A stretch of 49,198 nucleotides of DNA from Penium margaritaceum (GCA_023375785.1 SZWC01004974.1:28520-77717); one strand, 5' to 3'. Positions 10,438 through 20,591 are shown, numbered from the stretch's first letter. The notes: generated from the letters alone by a model not told the origin. Translations and numbers: made by a program.

Positions 10438-11345
10438 TCTTGGCTCATGGAGAGCTTGTGACCATAGCGGAGGTTCTGAACATGCCAGATAGAGCCAAGT
10501 AGAAGGAGGCAGTGGATAACAAACTTGTATCCATTGAGAGAACGGAACATGGGTTCTGGTGGACAGGCCCTCAAAACGCCCATGTGGTAGGGTCAAAGTG
10601 GATACTCCAGAAACGGTTCAAGAATAATGGTACTCTTGACAAGTACAAGGCAAGAGTTGTGGAAAGGGGATTTTATTAGCATGCAGGCTTAAGTACGAGG
10701 GTTCCTTTGCGCCTGTCATCACCTTTGCCTCCATCGGATCAATGCTGGGCATTGCTGCTCAACGATATTGAGGTCCATGAGATGGACGTCAAGACGGCTT
10801 TCCTCTACAAGAAGCCAGACAAAGAAGTGCTAATCAAAGTACCCTAGGGAGTCCAAGCTCGACAGGGCAATGCTTTCAAACTGGTCAAAGCACTCTACGA
10901 GCTGAAACACACCCCAAGGATGTGGTTAACTGAAATGGACGACTTCATGGCGAGGCTCACCTTCACGTACTGCCAGAATGACCCTAGTGTGTATGTGCGG
11001 GAAGATGAGCAAGGCTTGATGCTGGTTGCACTGTACGTAGATGAACTGATCATGTGCTCATCATCATTTGAGCTGCTAAACAAGCTGAAGATGAATTTGA
11101 GCAACAGGTTGAAGATAAAGGACATGGGTATGCTTGAGTTCTACCTCGAGATAGCCTTCCAAAGTAATCAAGCAGCAGGTACAATCGAGCTGAACCTAAC
11201 CAAGTACATAATGGAGGTCCTCAAGCACAACATGGAGGATTGTAAGCCCATCAGCACACCCATGACAACAGATATTAAACTCTCCTCCTCCATGAGCCCT
11301 AGTACGGAAGCAGAAGGGCGTGAGATGGAGAACATTCCCTACTAG
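10438..11345 (+). pseudogene. pol: C1 reverse transcriptase
   Basis: The N-terminal part is in pieces (KEAVDNKLVSIE, VVGSKWILQKRFK, TLDKYKARVVERGF). The palm is open at 10920-11345: MWLTEMDDFMARLTFTYCQN, DEQGLMLVALYVDELIMCSS, IKDMGMLEFYLEIA and NMEDCKPISTPM. The catalytic box is YVDE rather than YVDD, and a TAG ends the frame before RNase H. Close match to C2 and C3. Confidence 0.85.
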
Positions 11346-11993
11346 TATGCTGTTGGCAGCCTCATGTATGCCATGGTAGGAAAACGCCCTGACATTTTCT
11401 ATACCGTGGGACACGTAAGCACGTTTGTGGCCAATCCAAGCCAAAAGCATTGCAAAGCAGTTAAGCGCATCATGTGCTATCTACAAAAGACACGACACAT
11501 GGGACTCCAGTTTGGAGGCCAAGAGAGATCTAACCCGTTGTAGCTAGTGTGCTACAAAGATGCCGATTAGGGAGGAACAATTGATGACAGAAAGTCCACC
11601 TCGGGCTTCATGTGCCTCTTGAAAAGTGGTGCAGTCTCTTTGGCAAGCAAAAAGCAAGACTGTTTCTTTCTCTCTACCGCTAAGGCAAAATACATCGTTC
11701 TGTGAGAAGCATTCAAGGAAACATAGTGCTTGTGCATTTTGCTTATGTAGGTGAAAACACAACACAAAGAAGCAACGAAGATCTGCATCGACAACAAGAG
11801 TACGATGAAAATCACACACGATGACATCAGGTACCACTACTCATGGAACATGGTCGGAAAGGAAATTGTAGACCTGGAATACGTCAAGACCAAGAAGATG
11901 TTCACAGATTGCATGATGAAGGCGCTTGACAGCAAGTTACATTACGTGAGTTCCCAAGGCATCGGTATGGTCAGCGCCATCGATGAAGTCTAA
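11346..11993 (+). pseudogene. pol: C1 RNase H
   Basis: Continues RT with YAVGSLMYAMVGKRPDI-like sequence, an STSGFMCLL segment, SLASKKQDCFFLSTAKA (the Glu of STAEAEY is Lys) and IDNKSTM. The final frame 11751-11993 ends VKTKKMFTDCMMKALDSK and GIGMVSAIDEV, followed by a stop, which gives the C-terminus of the family. Stops are scattered through the first half. Confidence 0.82.
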
Positions 11994-12040
11994 GACAAAG
12001 ATAGCTTTACAGATGAGATATCTCATAGAAAATGGAGAGT

Positions 12041-12056
12041 GTTGCAAGGGAGAGTT
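12041..12056 (+). other. C1 polypurine tract (first copy)
   Basis: GTTGCAAGGGAGAGTT directly precedes a C LTR start. The same tract recurs at 12426-12441 in the duplicated end. Confidence 0.75.
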
Positions 12057-12222
12057 TCTTGACCTCATATGCTCCTTGTCCATAGGTGACATTTGGACAG
12101 GCATAAGATGGAGTAGGCATGCATTGCTCCCTTGGAGTAAGCCCCCTAAGTCTGGTATATAGAGAAAAGGCATGCACTGCTCCTTTGGAGAAAGTTTCCT
12201 TGGTCCAAATTGGATATTATAG
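12057..12222 (+). repeat. Truncated C 3' LTR (first copy)
   Basis: Matches the first 165 bp or so of the C LTR (TG at the tip now TC), then stops within GGATATTATAG and is followed by about 55 bp of unrelated purine-rich sequence to 12278. Confidence 0.8.
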
Positions 12223-12278
12223 TGAAATATGGAAGGAGGACGACAAAGGCAAGGAAGAAGGCTGAGTATTGGAGGAAA

Positions 12279-12441
12279 GACGATGTTCACAGATTGCATG
12301 ACAAAGGCGCTTGAAAGCAAATTACATTTTGCGAGTACCCCTGGCATCGGTATGGTCAACGTCACCAATGAAGAATAAGGCAAAGACAGCTGTAGAGAGG
12401 AGATATCTTACAGCAAATGGAAAGTGGTGCAAGGGAGAGTT
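12279..12441 (+). pseudogene. Duplicated RNase H tail and polypurine tract
   Basis: 12281-12378 reads TMFTDCMTKALESKLHF and GIGMVNVTNEE, followed by a stop: a second, slightly different copy of the C RNase H C-terminus. A second polypurine tract (GGTGCAAGGGAGAGTT, 12426-12441) and a full LTR follow. The end of the element is therefore present twice. Confidence 0.82.
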
Positions 12442-13210
12442 TGTTGACCTGATATGCCCCTTCTACATAGCTAACATTTGGACAGGCACAGGATGGAGTA
12501 GGCATGCACTGCTCCCTCGAGTAAGTCCCCTAAGTCTGGTCTAGATAGAAAAGGCATGCACTACTCATTTGGAGCAAGTCCCCTTGGTCTAAACTAGATA
12601 GTATAGGCAGCAAATACTACGTAGGAGAACTCCTTGTGGCTTCGACGTTCGAGAGATAGTCTCTGGAGCGAGCGGTCACTTGATCAAATCCGAATCTAGT
12701 GACTAATTTTCTTTGTCACCAAAAGGGGGACAAGAAGCTTCTAACAGACATCTTTGAACATTCCAAGGTCCTTCCTGGTGGCTGGCACCACTTGGCGGTC
12801 ACAACAAGTACCATGTAGATAGGAGGGATGATGCAATCCAGATTTCCATCAAAGTGGCTCATCGAAGGAGCCACTGCACACCTAGACTAGAGGCTAGCTC
12901 TAGGATTATAAGAACCTGTCATTTGCTTATCATTGATTACAGTTCTTACCTTTGAGAATCCTCATAGATCTGTCCACCAGAGGCGGACACTAAAGAAGAA
13001 TTGGTTGTTCTTAGCCCCAAGAGTTAGCTCTTCGTGCAAAAGTGACCAGATGGTAAGGACCTCATAGAAGAAAGCTATTCCAATGAACTGCTCAGTGTGG
13101 AGCCATGATTGTGAGGTTGATATCTCCTCCCAATTGTAATAATAGGAGCCGAAGACAAGTACCATTGTGTCAGCCTTGCTTTATGGACCGTTGCCTCAGG
13201 TTGGTTGATA
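12442..13210 (+). repeat. C1 3' LTR (complete)
   Basis: 769 bp, from TGTTGACCTG to GGTTGATA (CA changed to TA), followed by the target duplication CCACT. A TTATAAG sequence near 12914 is a possible TATA box. Confidence 0.9.
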
Positions 13211-13357
13211 CCACTCCCTCTTTGGAATCTTATGTAGACTGATTCAGGTCTTCCTTGCTTGGTTTCCTCTCATCAAAGGTCATGTCCCGGTTGGTGATGA
13301 GCCTTCTTGCTACCAGTTCCTATAGGCACTACGTTTTGTAGGTTCATAACCTTTGTC
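13211..13357 (-). pseudogene. A0 remnant (right part), with a deletion fused to its primer site
   Basis: Continues the A linker of 138-448 after the CCACT duplication and reaches the integrase end that encodes TYRLW in A2. It then jumps into sequence resembling the A primer site (GGTTCATAACCTTTGTC; clearer in the duplicate at 20840-20862). The jump coincides with TGTGGGCC, present at both sites in A2, so a microhomology deletion is likely. B1 is inserted after TTGTC. Confidence 0.7.
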
Positions 13358-14023
13358 TGTTGGAGTGGTACTCCTCTCCATGGGAGGAGTGGCTTCGTTG
13401 AGAATGGTGTCTGCCTCTAAAGGCAAGGGCCTGGATTCAAGTCCTACAAGATGAATTTTTGCCCTGCGTCAAAGGAGGTGGAAAACAGGTGCCAGAAAGC
13501 TAGCTGAACTTCTGGAGATCCACACAAAGCTTCTAGAAGTCTAGAGTAAGGTCCAAGAAGGTGGCACACCTTGTAGAAAGGGTGACTTATCCTACAAGGA
13601 ATTCAGAGACTTCTTGGTCTTCTTGATACCTTCCCTCATACTAGAAGGAAACTGAGGAATCTAGGAAGGGGCACAAGCTTTGAGAGGAGGCAAAGGATGC
13701 TTTCCTAGGTGGGAAAAACAACAGCCTACCAAGGGATACTCCACAAGTCATAGAATATACTAGGAAGCTTCAAATGTAGCATGCCTTGGTGTTCTAGAAA
13801 TCTTAGATCATTGGCTTCAACATTCCATTGCTTGTGAGCCTTGATCAAGAGTCCATTCCTAGTCAATTGAAGCCAAAACTATTGCCTCACTCTCTGACCA
13901 GTTTTCTTCCATCGTTGGAACCTGTTGCCTCCACAGTTTTAGTCTCTTCAAAAACCGTTGGCCGTGTAAACCAGCCACTGCTAAAGACCCTCATCGGGGA
14001 GAATACATACACGCAAGCCAACA
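13358..14023 (+). repeat. B1 5' LTR
   Basis: 666 bp, TGTTGG...CCAACA. Matches the solo LTR 18252-18950 but lacks about 37 bp near its start (13387), and its tRNA-like A box is altered (TGGCTTCGTTG). Confidence 0.88.
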
Positions 14024-14040
14024 AACAGTTATGGACCCAT
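14024..14040 (+). other. B1 primer-binding site (decayed half-tRNA-iMet type)
   Basis: AACAGTTATGGACCCAT follows the LTR directly. GTTATGGACCCA differs by one base from GTTATGGGCCCA, the complement of the initiator tRNA-Met anticodon arm. Confidence 0.6.
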
Positions 14041-14064
14041 GCTATTGAGAGGTCCCAAGCCAGC

Positions 14065-14890
14065 ATGTGTTCAAGATTACTAGATCAGGTCATAGCCGTC
14101 AGCAAGCAAGAAAGCAATCGTACTATCCTTACGTTTGATAGGACAGGCTTTTCCTTACGAAGGTGGCAGTCTGAGGCATTCCTGGCCAACAGGGAGCTTC
14201 TTGAGCTTGTGAGGGGTGATGTGAATGCTCCGCTAGAGAATACAATGCCTAAGATACAGGAGCCATAAAACTAGCCCAACAAAAGGTGCTAGTGCTCCTT
14301 GTATCGGCGTTATGCCCGCCACAACTTGGGCACATCCAAGGATGTACCCTGGGCGCAGAAGCATGGTCAAACCTTTGCTCTATCTAGGAGTCAAACAACC
14401 GATGAAGGCACAACAGAAGCATCGCCAATCAGCTCTTTATCTTCAAATTGCTCGTCACCCTTCGAGCCAATGAAGGCGATAATGTCATGAAGATCATGTA
14501 GTAGATTAATTCGTTTGCAGCAGAGTCTCTGGCCGCTGGTTAGGAGGTTGACTCTTAATTGTAAGCTATGATCTTCTTTCTGGTCTTGCCTGACCATTGG
14601 AGTCCAATGATCATAGTCCATTGTGGCTGGCCTTCCAACGAGCTAAAGTTCTTGAAGGATGGTGAGTACGTGCGTAATGAGTGGATGCGACGTAACGGTT
14701 GAGAGAGTGTTATGGCATCAAATCTTGCATATACCGTTTTTCCTCAAGGTGGAGGCCAAGGCAACTAGTAGAAGGGTACCAAGCAGACCAAGAAGGTTGA
14801 CAAGAAGGGGGACTGCTTCAATTAGGGCATGGAGGACCACTATGCACACAACTGCTCTTAGAGAAATCCAGACAGGTCGTAATGGAGCAA
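14065..14890 (+). pseudogene. gag: B1 gag
   Basis: The frame starts at ATG 14065 (MCSRLLDQVIAVSKQ); an upstream ATG at 13828 lies inside the LTR and is not conserved in B2. LTFDRTGFSLRRWQSEAFL and LLELVRGDVNAPLE follow, then a stop at 14268. Decayed capsid sequence (QLFIFKLLVTLRANEGDNVM-like) comes next. A zinc knuckle near 14812-14860 reads CFN-stop-GMEDHYAHNC. Matches B2 throughout. Confidence 0.72.
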
Positions 14891-15376
14891 GAAGAAAGAC
14901 GACTAGGCCCTCATGGCGTACAATTCCACCAACATCGAAGATGTAGGAGTTGCCGTCATTGAGCCTGGATTAGGCCGCCACATCCAATGCAAGAAGATGG
15001 TATTTTTCACCTATTGTTCCTCTGAGAAATGCATGACGATGGCCAATAGCAAAAGAGAGGTAGAAACTAATGACAATAAGGTCTGCATTGACTTGTTTAT
15101 GGATGGCAAAACTATCACAAGCATCATCCATGACGTGCTGCAAATGCCGATTACTGGGACAAACCTTCTTTCCTTTTTCCGCCTCACTGACACGGCACTT
15201 GAGGTGCTCTTCACAAAGAAGAAGGCCATCATTCAGAAGGAAGGCAAAGACAAGGTGATTGTGCGCGCCAAAAGGGAGGAAGTCTTGTACTTGCTGCGCG
15301 CAAAGATTCTTCACGGTTTGGTGGTGTCCAACGCCACCAATCTTGCAATGAAGGATGAAAGAGACCTCAACATGTG
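14891..15376 (+). pseudogene. pol: B1 protease
   Basis: Open frame 14913-15377 (154 codons). EPGLGRHIQ stands where B2 has DSGLGRHIQ, so the catalytic Asp-Ser is lost. ITSIIHDVLQMPITGTNLLS (LLSF motif) and EEVLYLLRAKI follow. A stop comes just before the integrase zinc domain. Confidence 0.75.
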
Positions 15377-15952
15377 AGACCGCCGACTCTGTGACATTTC
15401 TCCATCGGTAGTGAAGGAGATGGCGAAGAGAGAAGTGGTACGGGGTCTCCAAATCATTGGCCTTGATGGAACCAAGGAGACGATGTGTGAGCCATGCATT
15501 GTTGGCAAATCAGTACAACTGCTATTCATGGCCAAGGGGACGCGTGCATCCATAAGATTTGAAATGCTACACACACATGTGTATAGACCACTTGAAATCT
15601 CTATCATTGAAGCTTGCTACTTCCTCACTTTCATCATCGACAATAGTCATAATCTCTACCTCTATCCCATGGAGGGGAAAAGCAAGATGCTTGCACGTAT
15701 GTACAAGTTTGTGGCAGATGTGGAGCGGTAGATAAAGTTTAAGGTGAAGGAGTTCTCGAGTGACACCGGCTATGAAAATGTGGACTGCCTTGGATGGATA
15801 CATAGTAAAGGGATTGAATGAAAGAAAACAACTCCACACTCCCTCCAATAGAATGGCAATTCAGAGAGAGGCAACCACACAATACTCAATATGGTACAGT
15901 TGATGTTGAGTCATGCCGGCCTTGCTCAACATTATTGGATGGAAGTAGCAAG
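15377..15952 (+). pseudogene. pol: B1 integrase, truncated by a C LTR
   Basis: Zinc domain DRRLCDIS (His lost; B2 has WHHRLIHIS) and CEPCIVGKS. Core: MLHTHVYRPLE (first Asp is His), YFLTFIIDNSHNLYLY, SSDTGYENVDC, NGNSERGNHT and HYWMEVAS. The frame stops at 15731-15733 and again later. The coding sequence ends at 15952, where TGTTGACC begins. Confidence 0.8.
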
Positions 15953-16382
15953 TGTTGACCTGATATGTCCCTCGTCCATGATTGACCTTTGAACAAGCTT
16001 ATGACGGACTAGGCATGCACTTCACCCTTGGAGTAAGTCCCCAAAGTCTTCTCTAGATAGAAAAGGCCTACAGTCATCCTTATGAGCAAGTCTCCTTGGT
16101 GTAGAATGGATAGTAAGGCCAGAAAATGCTACCTAGGACAACTCCTTGTGGCATAGATGTTCTAGAGTCATTCTTTGAGCGAAAGGTCACTGGGTCAAGT
16201 TCTAACACCGTGATTGATCTTCTTTGTGACCAAAGGGACGAAAAGAAGGTTCTAAGAAATATCTTAGAACATTCCAAGATCATTCCTAGTTGCTGGCGCC
16301 CCTTGGTGGTCACAGAGAGCACCATGCAGGAAGAAGGGATGATGCAATCCAGATTTCCCCCCAAAGTGGCTCATCCAAGGAG
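15953..16382 (+). repeat. C LTR inserted in B1, first part (unit 1 counterpart of the C4 5' LTR)
   Basis: Starts TGTTGACC after GCAAG, the same base of B integrase as in unit 2 (23345-23350). It runs to AGGAG (16378-16382), where C2 is inserted. Its middle is missing; the end lies at 20592-20714. Confidence 0.85.
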
Positions 16383-17151
16383 TGTCAAAAAGGCAAAGGC
16401 AACGGACTAGTAAACAGGGCCAATACAATAGCACTTGCCATTTTTTCATAGTATTGCAACTAGGAGGAGATGTAACCCTCAGATTTACAGTTCCATACTG
16501 AGCACTTCATGAGAATCACTTCCTAGCATTGTGTCCTTAGCACCTGGTCCTTTTTGCATGAGCAGCTTACTCCTAGGGCTTAGACCAACCAATTCTTCTT
16601 CAGTGTTTGCCTTTGCTGGAAAACTCTGTGAGGAGTCTCAAAGGTAAGAACTCTAATCATGACAGGAAACGGTCAGGTACTAGTGGTCGTAGAGCCAGCT
16701 TTTAGCCTAGGGGCGCACTATCTCCTTGGATGAGCCACTTTGGGGGCAACCTGGATTGCTTCATTCATGTAATCTACGTAGTGCTCTCTGTGACCGCCAA
16801 GTGGCACTCGCAACCAAAAAATACCTTTGAATGTTTGAAGATGTCTCTTAGAATCTTCTTGTTCTCCTTCTGGTCATAAAGGAAAGCATTCACTCGGCCG
16901 GGATTTATCCCAATTACCTCTCGCTCCAGAGACTAACTTTGGAGCGTCTAATCCACAAGGAGTTGTCCTATATAGTACTTGCTTGCTATTCTATCCAGTT
17001 TAGACCAAGGGAAATTACTCCAAAGAAGTAATGCATTCCTTGTCTATGTGGACCAGAGTTAGGAGACCTACTCCAAGGGAGCAGTGCATGCCTAGTCCGT
17101 CATGTGCTTGTCCAAATCTCAGTTATGGTTAAGGGACATATCAAGAGAACA
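16383..17151 (-). repeat. C2 3' LTR
   Basis: 769 bp, from TGTCAAAA to ...GAGAACA on the plus strand. Near 16890 it keeps GGGATTTATCCC, the B-box-like arm of the C tRNA-like module in reverse. Polypurine tract at 17152-17168 (minus GGTGGAAGGGAGAGTT). Confidence 0.88.
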
Positions 17152-18251
17152 AACTCTCCCTTCCACCTTTCTCAATTTGCTGTTAGATATCTCCTCCCTT
17201 TAGCTATCTTGGCCTTAGTCTTTAGCAGCTTTGTTGACCATAGCAATGCCTCGGGTACCTGCAGAATGCAATTTGCTGTCAAGCGCCTTGGTCATGCAAT
17301 GTGCGAGCATCTTCTTGGTCTCCATGTATTCCTGGTCCACAATCTCCTTTGGAAACAGGTGGTGTGAGAAGTGGTACCTGATGTGGATTTGCTTGGTCCG
17401 CCGGGAATTGACGTCGTTGTGTGCCATTTTCTTGGCACACGTTCTGATTCAGACCTCCGTTGCTTCCACTTTTGGCACTTTCATCATAGCAAGCAAGCTG
17501 CATATCCACTATGTCTCTTTGCATGCTTCTAATACAACAATTCACTCTGTCTTCATGGTAGAGAGAAAGACACGGTCTTGCTTTCTGCTTGCGCAAGAGA
17601 CTGTACCACCGTTCAGGAGGTACACAAAGGAGGGGGTGAACGTTTTGTCATTGATTCTTCCTTCCTTGTTCGCGTCGGTGTACCCCATGAGCCACAGCGG
17701 ATCAGATCCCTCTTGGCCTCCAGACTGGAGTCTCATGTGTCGTCTCTTTTGTTGATAACACAACATGCGGTGAACTCCTTGCCACTACTGTGGCCCAAGA
17801 TTGGCCAAAAACCTGTTCATTTGTCCCACACTTGAGCAAATGTCAGGGCATTTTCCTCCTATGTCATGCATTAGGCTGCCAACAGCGGACAGGTAGGGAA
17901 TGTTGTCTATCTCACGCACTTCTACTTTTGTGCTAGGGCTCATGCAGGAGGACAGCTTGATATCTGTTGTCATGGGTATGCTGATGGATTTGCAGTCCTC
18001 CATGTTGTAACACTTGAGGACCTCCATGATGTACTTGGTTTGGTTTAGCTTGATGGTTCTTGCTACTCAATTGCGATGGATGGTTATCACGAGGTAGAAC
18101 GCAAGAGTGTCCATGTCCTTCATGTTGAAACTATTACTAAGTACAGTTTTCAGCTTGTTCAACAGCTCGACTGACAATGAACAGATGATTTGGTCATCCA
18201 CGTAAAGTACAACCAGCATCAAGCTTTACTCATCCTCTTGTACGTAGACAC
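17152..18251 (-). pseudogene. pol: C2 RNase H and RT C-terminal half
   Basis: RNase H tail at 17215-17427 (KQIHIRYHFSHHLFPKE, MLAHCMTKALDSKLH); core at 17542-17766 (CASRKQDRVFLSTMKTE, a variant of STAEAE); RT thumb at 17785-18027 (LKCYNMEDCKSISIPM and VGSLMHDIGGKCPDI). The palm box translates as YVDDQII near 18200, so YVDD is intact. Frames are broken by stops and shifts. The RT is cut at 18251 by a solo LTR. Confidence 0.85.
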
Positions 18252-18313
18252 TGTTGGAATGATGCTCCTCACCATGGCAGGAGTGACTCCAAAAAGGAAC
18301 ACCAAAAAGACAA

Positions 18314-18385
18314 GCCTTAGTGGCTTAGTGGTTAATGGTGTCCACCTCTAGAGGCAGGGGCCCGGGTTCAAGTCCCACAAGATGA
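18314..18385 (+). promoter_or_regulatory. tRNA-like module (pol III A and B boxes) in the solo B LTR
   Basis: TGGCTTAGTGG (18321-18331) fits the A box and GGTTCAAGTCC (18365-18375) fits the B box GGTTCRANNCC; 33 nt lie between. TTCAAGT sits as a 7-nt T loop with GGG/CCC at its base. The acceptor arms (18314-18320, 18379-18385) do not pair, so this is a tRNA-derived head, not a working tRNA gene. B1 and B2 have it at the same LTR position. Confidence 0.6.
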
Positions 18386-18744
18386 AATTCTGCCCTGCCT
18401 CAAGGGAGGTGGAAAATAGAGGCCAGGAAGTTAGCTCAACCTCTAGAGTTCCTCTTTAAGTTTCTAAAAGGCCAGGTGAGGGTCCAGGAAGGTGGCACAC
18501 CTTCTAGAAGGGGTGACTTGTCCTACAAGGCATCTAGAGGTGTCTTGGTCTTCTGGACACCTTCCCTCCTAATAGAAGCAAGTTGAGGAATCTAGGAAGG
18601 GGCAGAAGCTTCTAGAGGAGGGAAAGGATGCCTTCCTAGGTGGGAAAAGGACAGCCTACCAAGGAGCACTCTAGAAGCCATAAAATTTGCTAGGAAGTTC
18701 CAAACCTGGCATGCTTTGGTGTTCTGGAAAGCTTAGATCAGTGG

Positions 18745-18753
18745 CTATAAAAT
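18745..18753 (+). promoter_or_regulatory. TATA box in the solo B LTR
   Basis: CTATAAAAT, flanked by GTGG and GCCAC. It lies in the second half of the LTR, about 200 bp from its end, as expected for a pol II LTR promoter. B1 has lost it. Confidence 0.5.
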
Positions 18754-18950
18754 GCCACTGCTTTTGAGCCTTGATCATGTGTTAATTCCCATCCAATTGA
18801 GGCCAAAACTATTGCCTCACTCTCTGACCAGATTTAGACATCCTTGGAACCAGTTGCCTCCATAGTTTCAGTCTCTCCAAAAACAGTTGGTGGTGTGAAC
18901 CAGCCACTGCTAGGGACCCTCCAGGGTGCACACTCACCCTCAGGCCAACA

Positions 18951-19500
18951 GACACGAGGGTCATTCTTGCAGTTCTTGAAGGTGAGCCAAGTCTTAAGCC
19001 ATCCATCTCCTTGTACCACATCCTTCGAGCATGTTTGAACCCACAGAGTACCGTCACCAGTTTGCAAACCATACCCTCTAAAGCTTTTAATCCTTCAAGC
19101 ACTTCCATCAATACGGTTTGTTACAAGCTTCCTATAGAGGAAATGTATCTCGACGTCCATCATGTGGACCTCCTGATGTTTTCTAGCAGCAATGCCCAAC
19201 ATGGATATGACGGAGGCAAAGGTGATGACAGGCACGATGGTCTGCTTGTACTCTAATTCACCATGCTGGGAAAAACCCTTTGCCACAACTCTTGCCTTGA
19301 ATTTGTCAATAGTACCATCCTTCTTGAACGTTTTTCTGCAGTACCCACTTTGACCCTACCACGTGGGCGTTTGGGAGCCTTTCAAACAGACCCCATGTTC
19401 CGTTCTCTTCAATGGATGCAATTTCACTATCCACTACCTCCTTCCACTTGGCCACATCTGGCATGTTCATAGCCTCTGTTACAGTCACAGGCCGAGCCAA
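18951..19500 (-). pseudogene. pol: C2 RT N-terminal half
   Basis: Frames 18809-19111 (its outer part is LTR), 19095-19286 and 19306-19500 read MARPVTVTEAMNMPDVAKWK, NGTWGLFERLPNAHVV, AKGFSQHGELEYKQTIVPV (RT fingers), VHMMDVEIHFLYRKL and CKLVTVLCGFKHARRMWYKE. These join in order to the palm on the other side of the solo LTR. Frameshifts separate the frames. Confidence 0.85.
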
Positions 19501-20591
19501 GCATGTCTAGCTAAGTCCGGTCCATTCCACACTCTCACCATGGTATTTAGGCAGAGATTTCTTTTTGTGTGTACTGTGATAGAGTGTTGTGGGTGGTGCT
19601 TCAAGGCTTAGTTATTTCTATTGCTCTTCCGCTGCTAGTAATCCGTTGTGTGAGGTAGAGCCACCAGCCTCAAAGTTCAAGTGAGAGGCCTCAAACAAAT
19701 CAGAATTAGTGTTAGAGCCTGTCGATGTGTGAGCCTGCACAGCCACTCTCCCTACCGCACCATCATTCTGCTTCACTGGTATTATCTACCAATTCTTAAG
19801 TGTGCGATGAGCTGACTCAAGCAACTCAACCCACTCTCCTGATTTAAGAACATGGACGAGATCCACCGCCTCTACTTTGCCAGAATCCTAGGGATGAGGT
19901 TTCCAGCCGCTTGCTCGTAAAGCCTGTACGCCTTGTGTGTAGTGTTACATTCGACTATTTCATACTTGTGAGCACGGGCATACATCTTGCCACTTCCTTT
20001 TCCTACTTGGACCTTTCCCTAAGTAGTACAGCCAAAGACTCTCAAGTGTGAGGCATCTGGCTTCTTCCCTGACCAAGCCTCCAATGGCATCCTTAGCTCC
20101 TTCTATTGATTTTTCTTGTCGCACCTTCCAAGTGCGGTTGCCAGAGTGAAATTCAAAAGGTAGCAAGTAGCTCTTACAGCTTTAACCTAGGAGCAAGATG
20201 CGAGTTCAGGGTTAAAGAACATGTTTTGTGTCATGTCAAGGATGGTATGGTTCATCCCCTTGCCAACACCATTGCTCTGGGGGGTAAAAGGCGTGGTGTC
20301 TGGTGGTTGATTCCGTGTTGGCTGAACAAGCCTTTACATGTCTCGTACTGACCACTGTTGTCCGTGCATAGTACCTTGACCTTCTTGCTTGTTTGTCGCT
20401 ATACCATGGAGACAAACTCTTATAGCTTCTCCTCGACATCTCCCTTGGTCTTAAGGAAATAGATCCACATCTTGGGACTGTGATGATCAACGAAGGATAG
20501 GAAGTACTTTCTACTGCTGTTTGAAGGTATGCAAAATGGTTCGTACAAAGTAGAGTGAATTAGGTCCAAGAATACTGCCGCACATTGTCCA
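19501..20591 (-). pseudogene. pol: C2 linker and integrase
   Basis: 19501-19920 is a decayed linker that corresponds to C3 26161-26560. Integrase pieces run from KMWIYFLKTKGDVEEKL and FLDLIHSTLYEPFCIPSNSS (20420-20600; the first Asp reads Ser in HSTLYEP) down to the C-terminal region near 19960-20050. The zinc domain is lost at the deletion near 20591. Stops are frequent. Confidence 0.75.

Larger units (their letters stand above)
449..13210 (+). mobile_element. C1: full-length family C copia retrotransposon, defective, with A1 nested in its 5' LTR
   Basis: The element runs from a 5' LTR starting TGTTGACC (449) through primer site, leader, gag, protease, integrase, RT and RNase H to a 3' LTR ending at 13210 (...GGTTGATA, from GGTTGACA). 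The 5-bp target duplication CCACT lies at 444-448 and 13211-13215, typical of copia integrases, and the split A0 linker matches on both sides. Without A1 the element is about 6.5 kb. All coding regions carry stops or frameshifts. The 3' end is abnormal: an LTR fragment and a second RNase H tail precede the complete 3' LTR. Confidence 0.9.
13358..15952 (+). mobile_element. B1: family B copia element, 5' part only
   Basis: 5' LTR (13358-14023), half-tRNA-like primer site, gag, protease and integrase are present; it is cut in integrase at 15952 by a C LTR. Left flank TTGTC (13353-13357). RT, RNase H and the 3' LTR are not in the window. B proteins differ clearly from A and C (for example the protease motif SGLGRHIQ), so it is a separate lineage. 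Confidence 0.85.
18252..18950 (+). mobile_element. Solo LTR of family B
   Basis: 699 bp, TGTTGG (18252) to CCAACA (18950), a perfect 6-bp terminal inverted pair. It is flanked by a perfect 5-bp duplication GACAC (18247-18251, 18951-18955) and interrupts the C2 RT; the RT reads on correctly across one copy of GACAC. It arose by LTR-LTR recombination of a complete B insertion. It is the best kept B LTR, with both a TATA box and a tRNA-like module. Confidence 0.95.
16383..20591 (-). mobile_element. C2: family C element, 3' LTR to integrase, 5' part deleted
   Basis: Minus-strand 3' LTR (16383-17151), polypurine tract, RNase H, RT, linker and integrase; then it is broken near 20591 inside the integrase zinc region and joined to the tail of the enclosing C LTR. 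Gag, protease and the 5' LTR are gone. A solo B LTR (18252-18950) splits the RT. The left flank AGGAG equals the insertion site of C3 in unit 2, so C2 and C3 are duplicates of one insertion. Confidence 0.85.

Noticed and set aside
13828-14064. B1 gag starting at ATG 13828
   Set aside because: This part lies within the 5' LTR and the primer site and is not conserved in B2; the shared coding sequence starts at 14065.
18314-18385. The B LTR module as a functional tRNA gene
   Set aside because: The acceptor arms do not pair and the anticodon stem is irregular; only promoter-like boxes and the T arm are kept.
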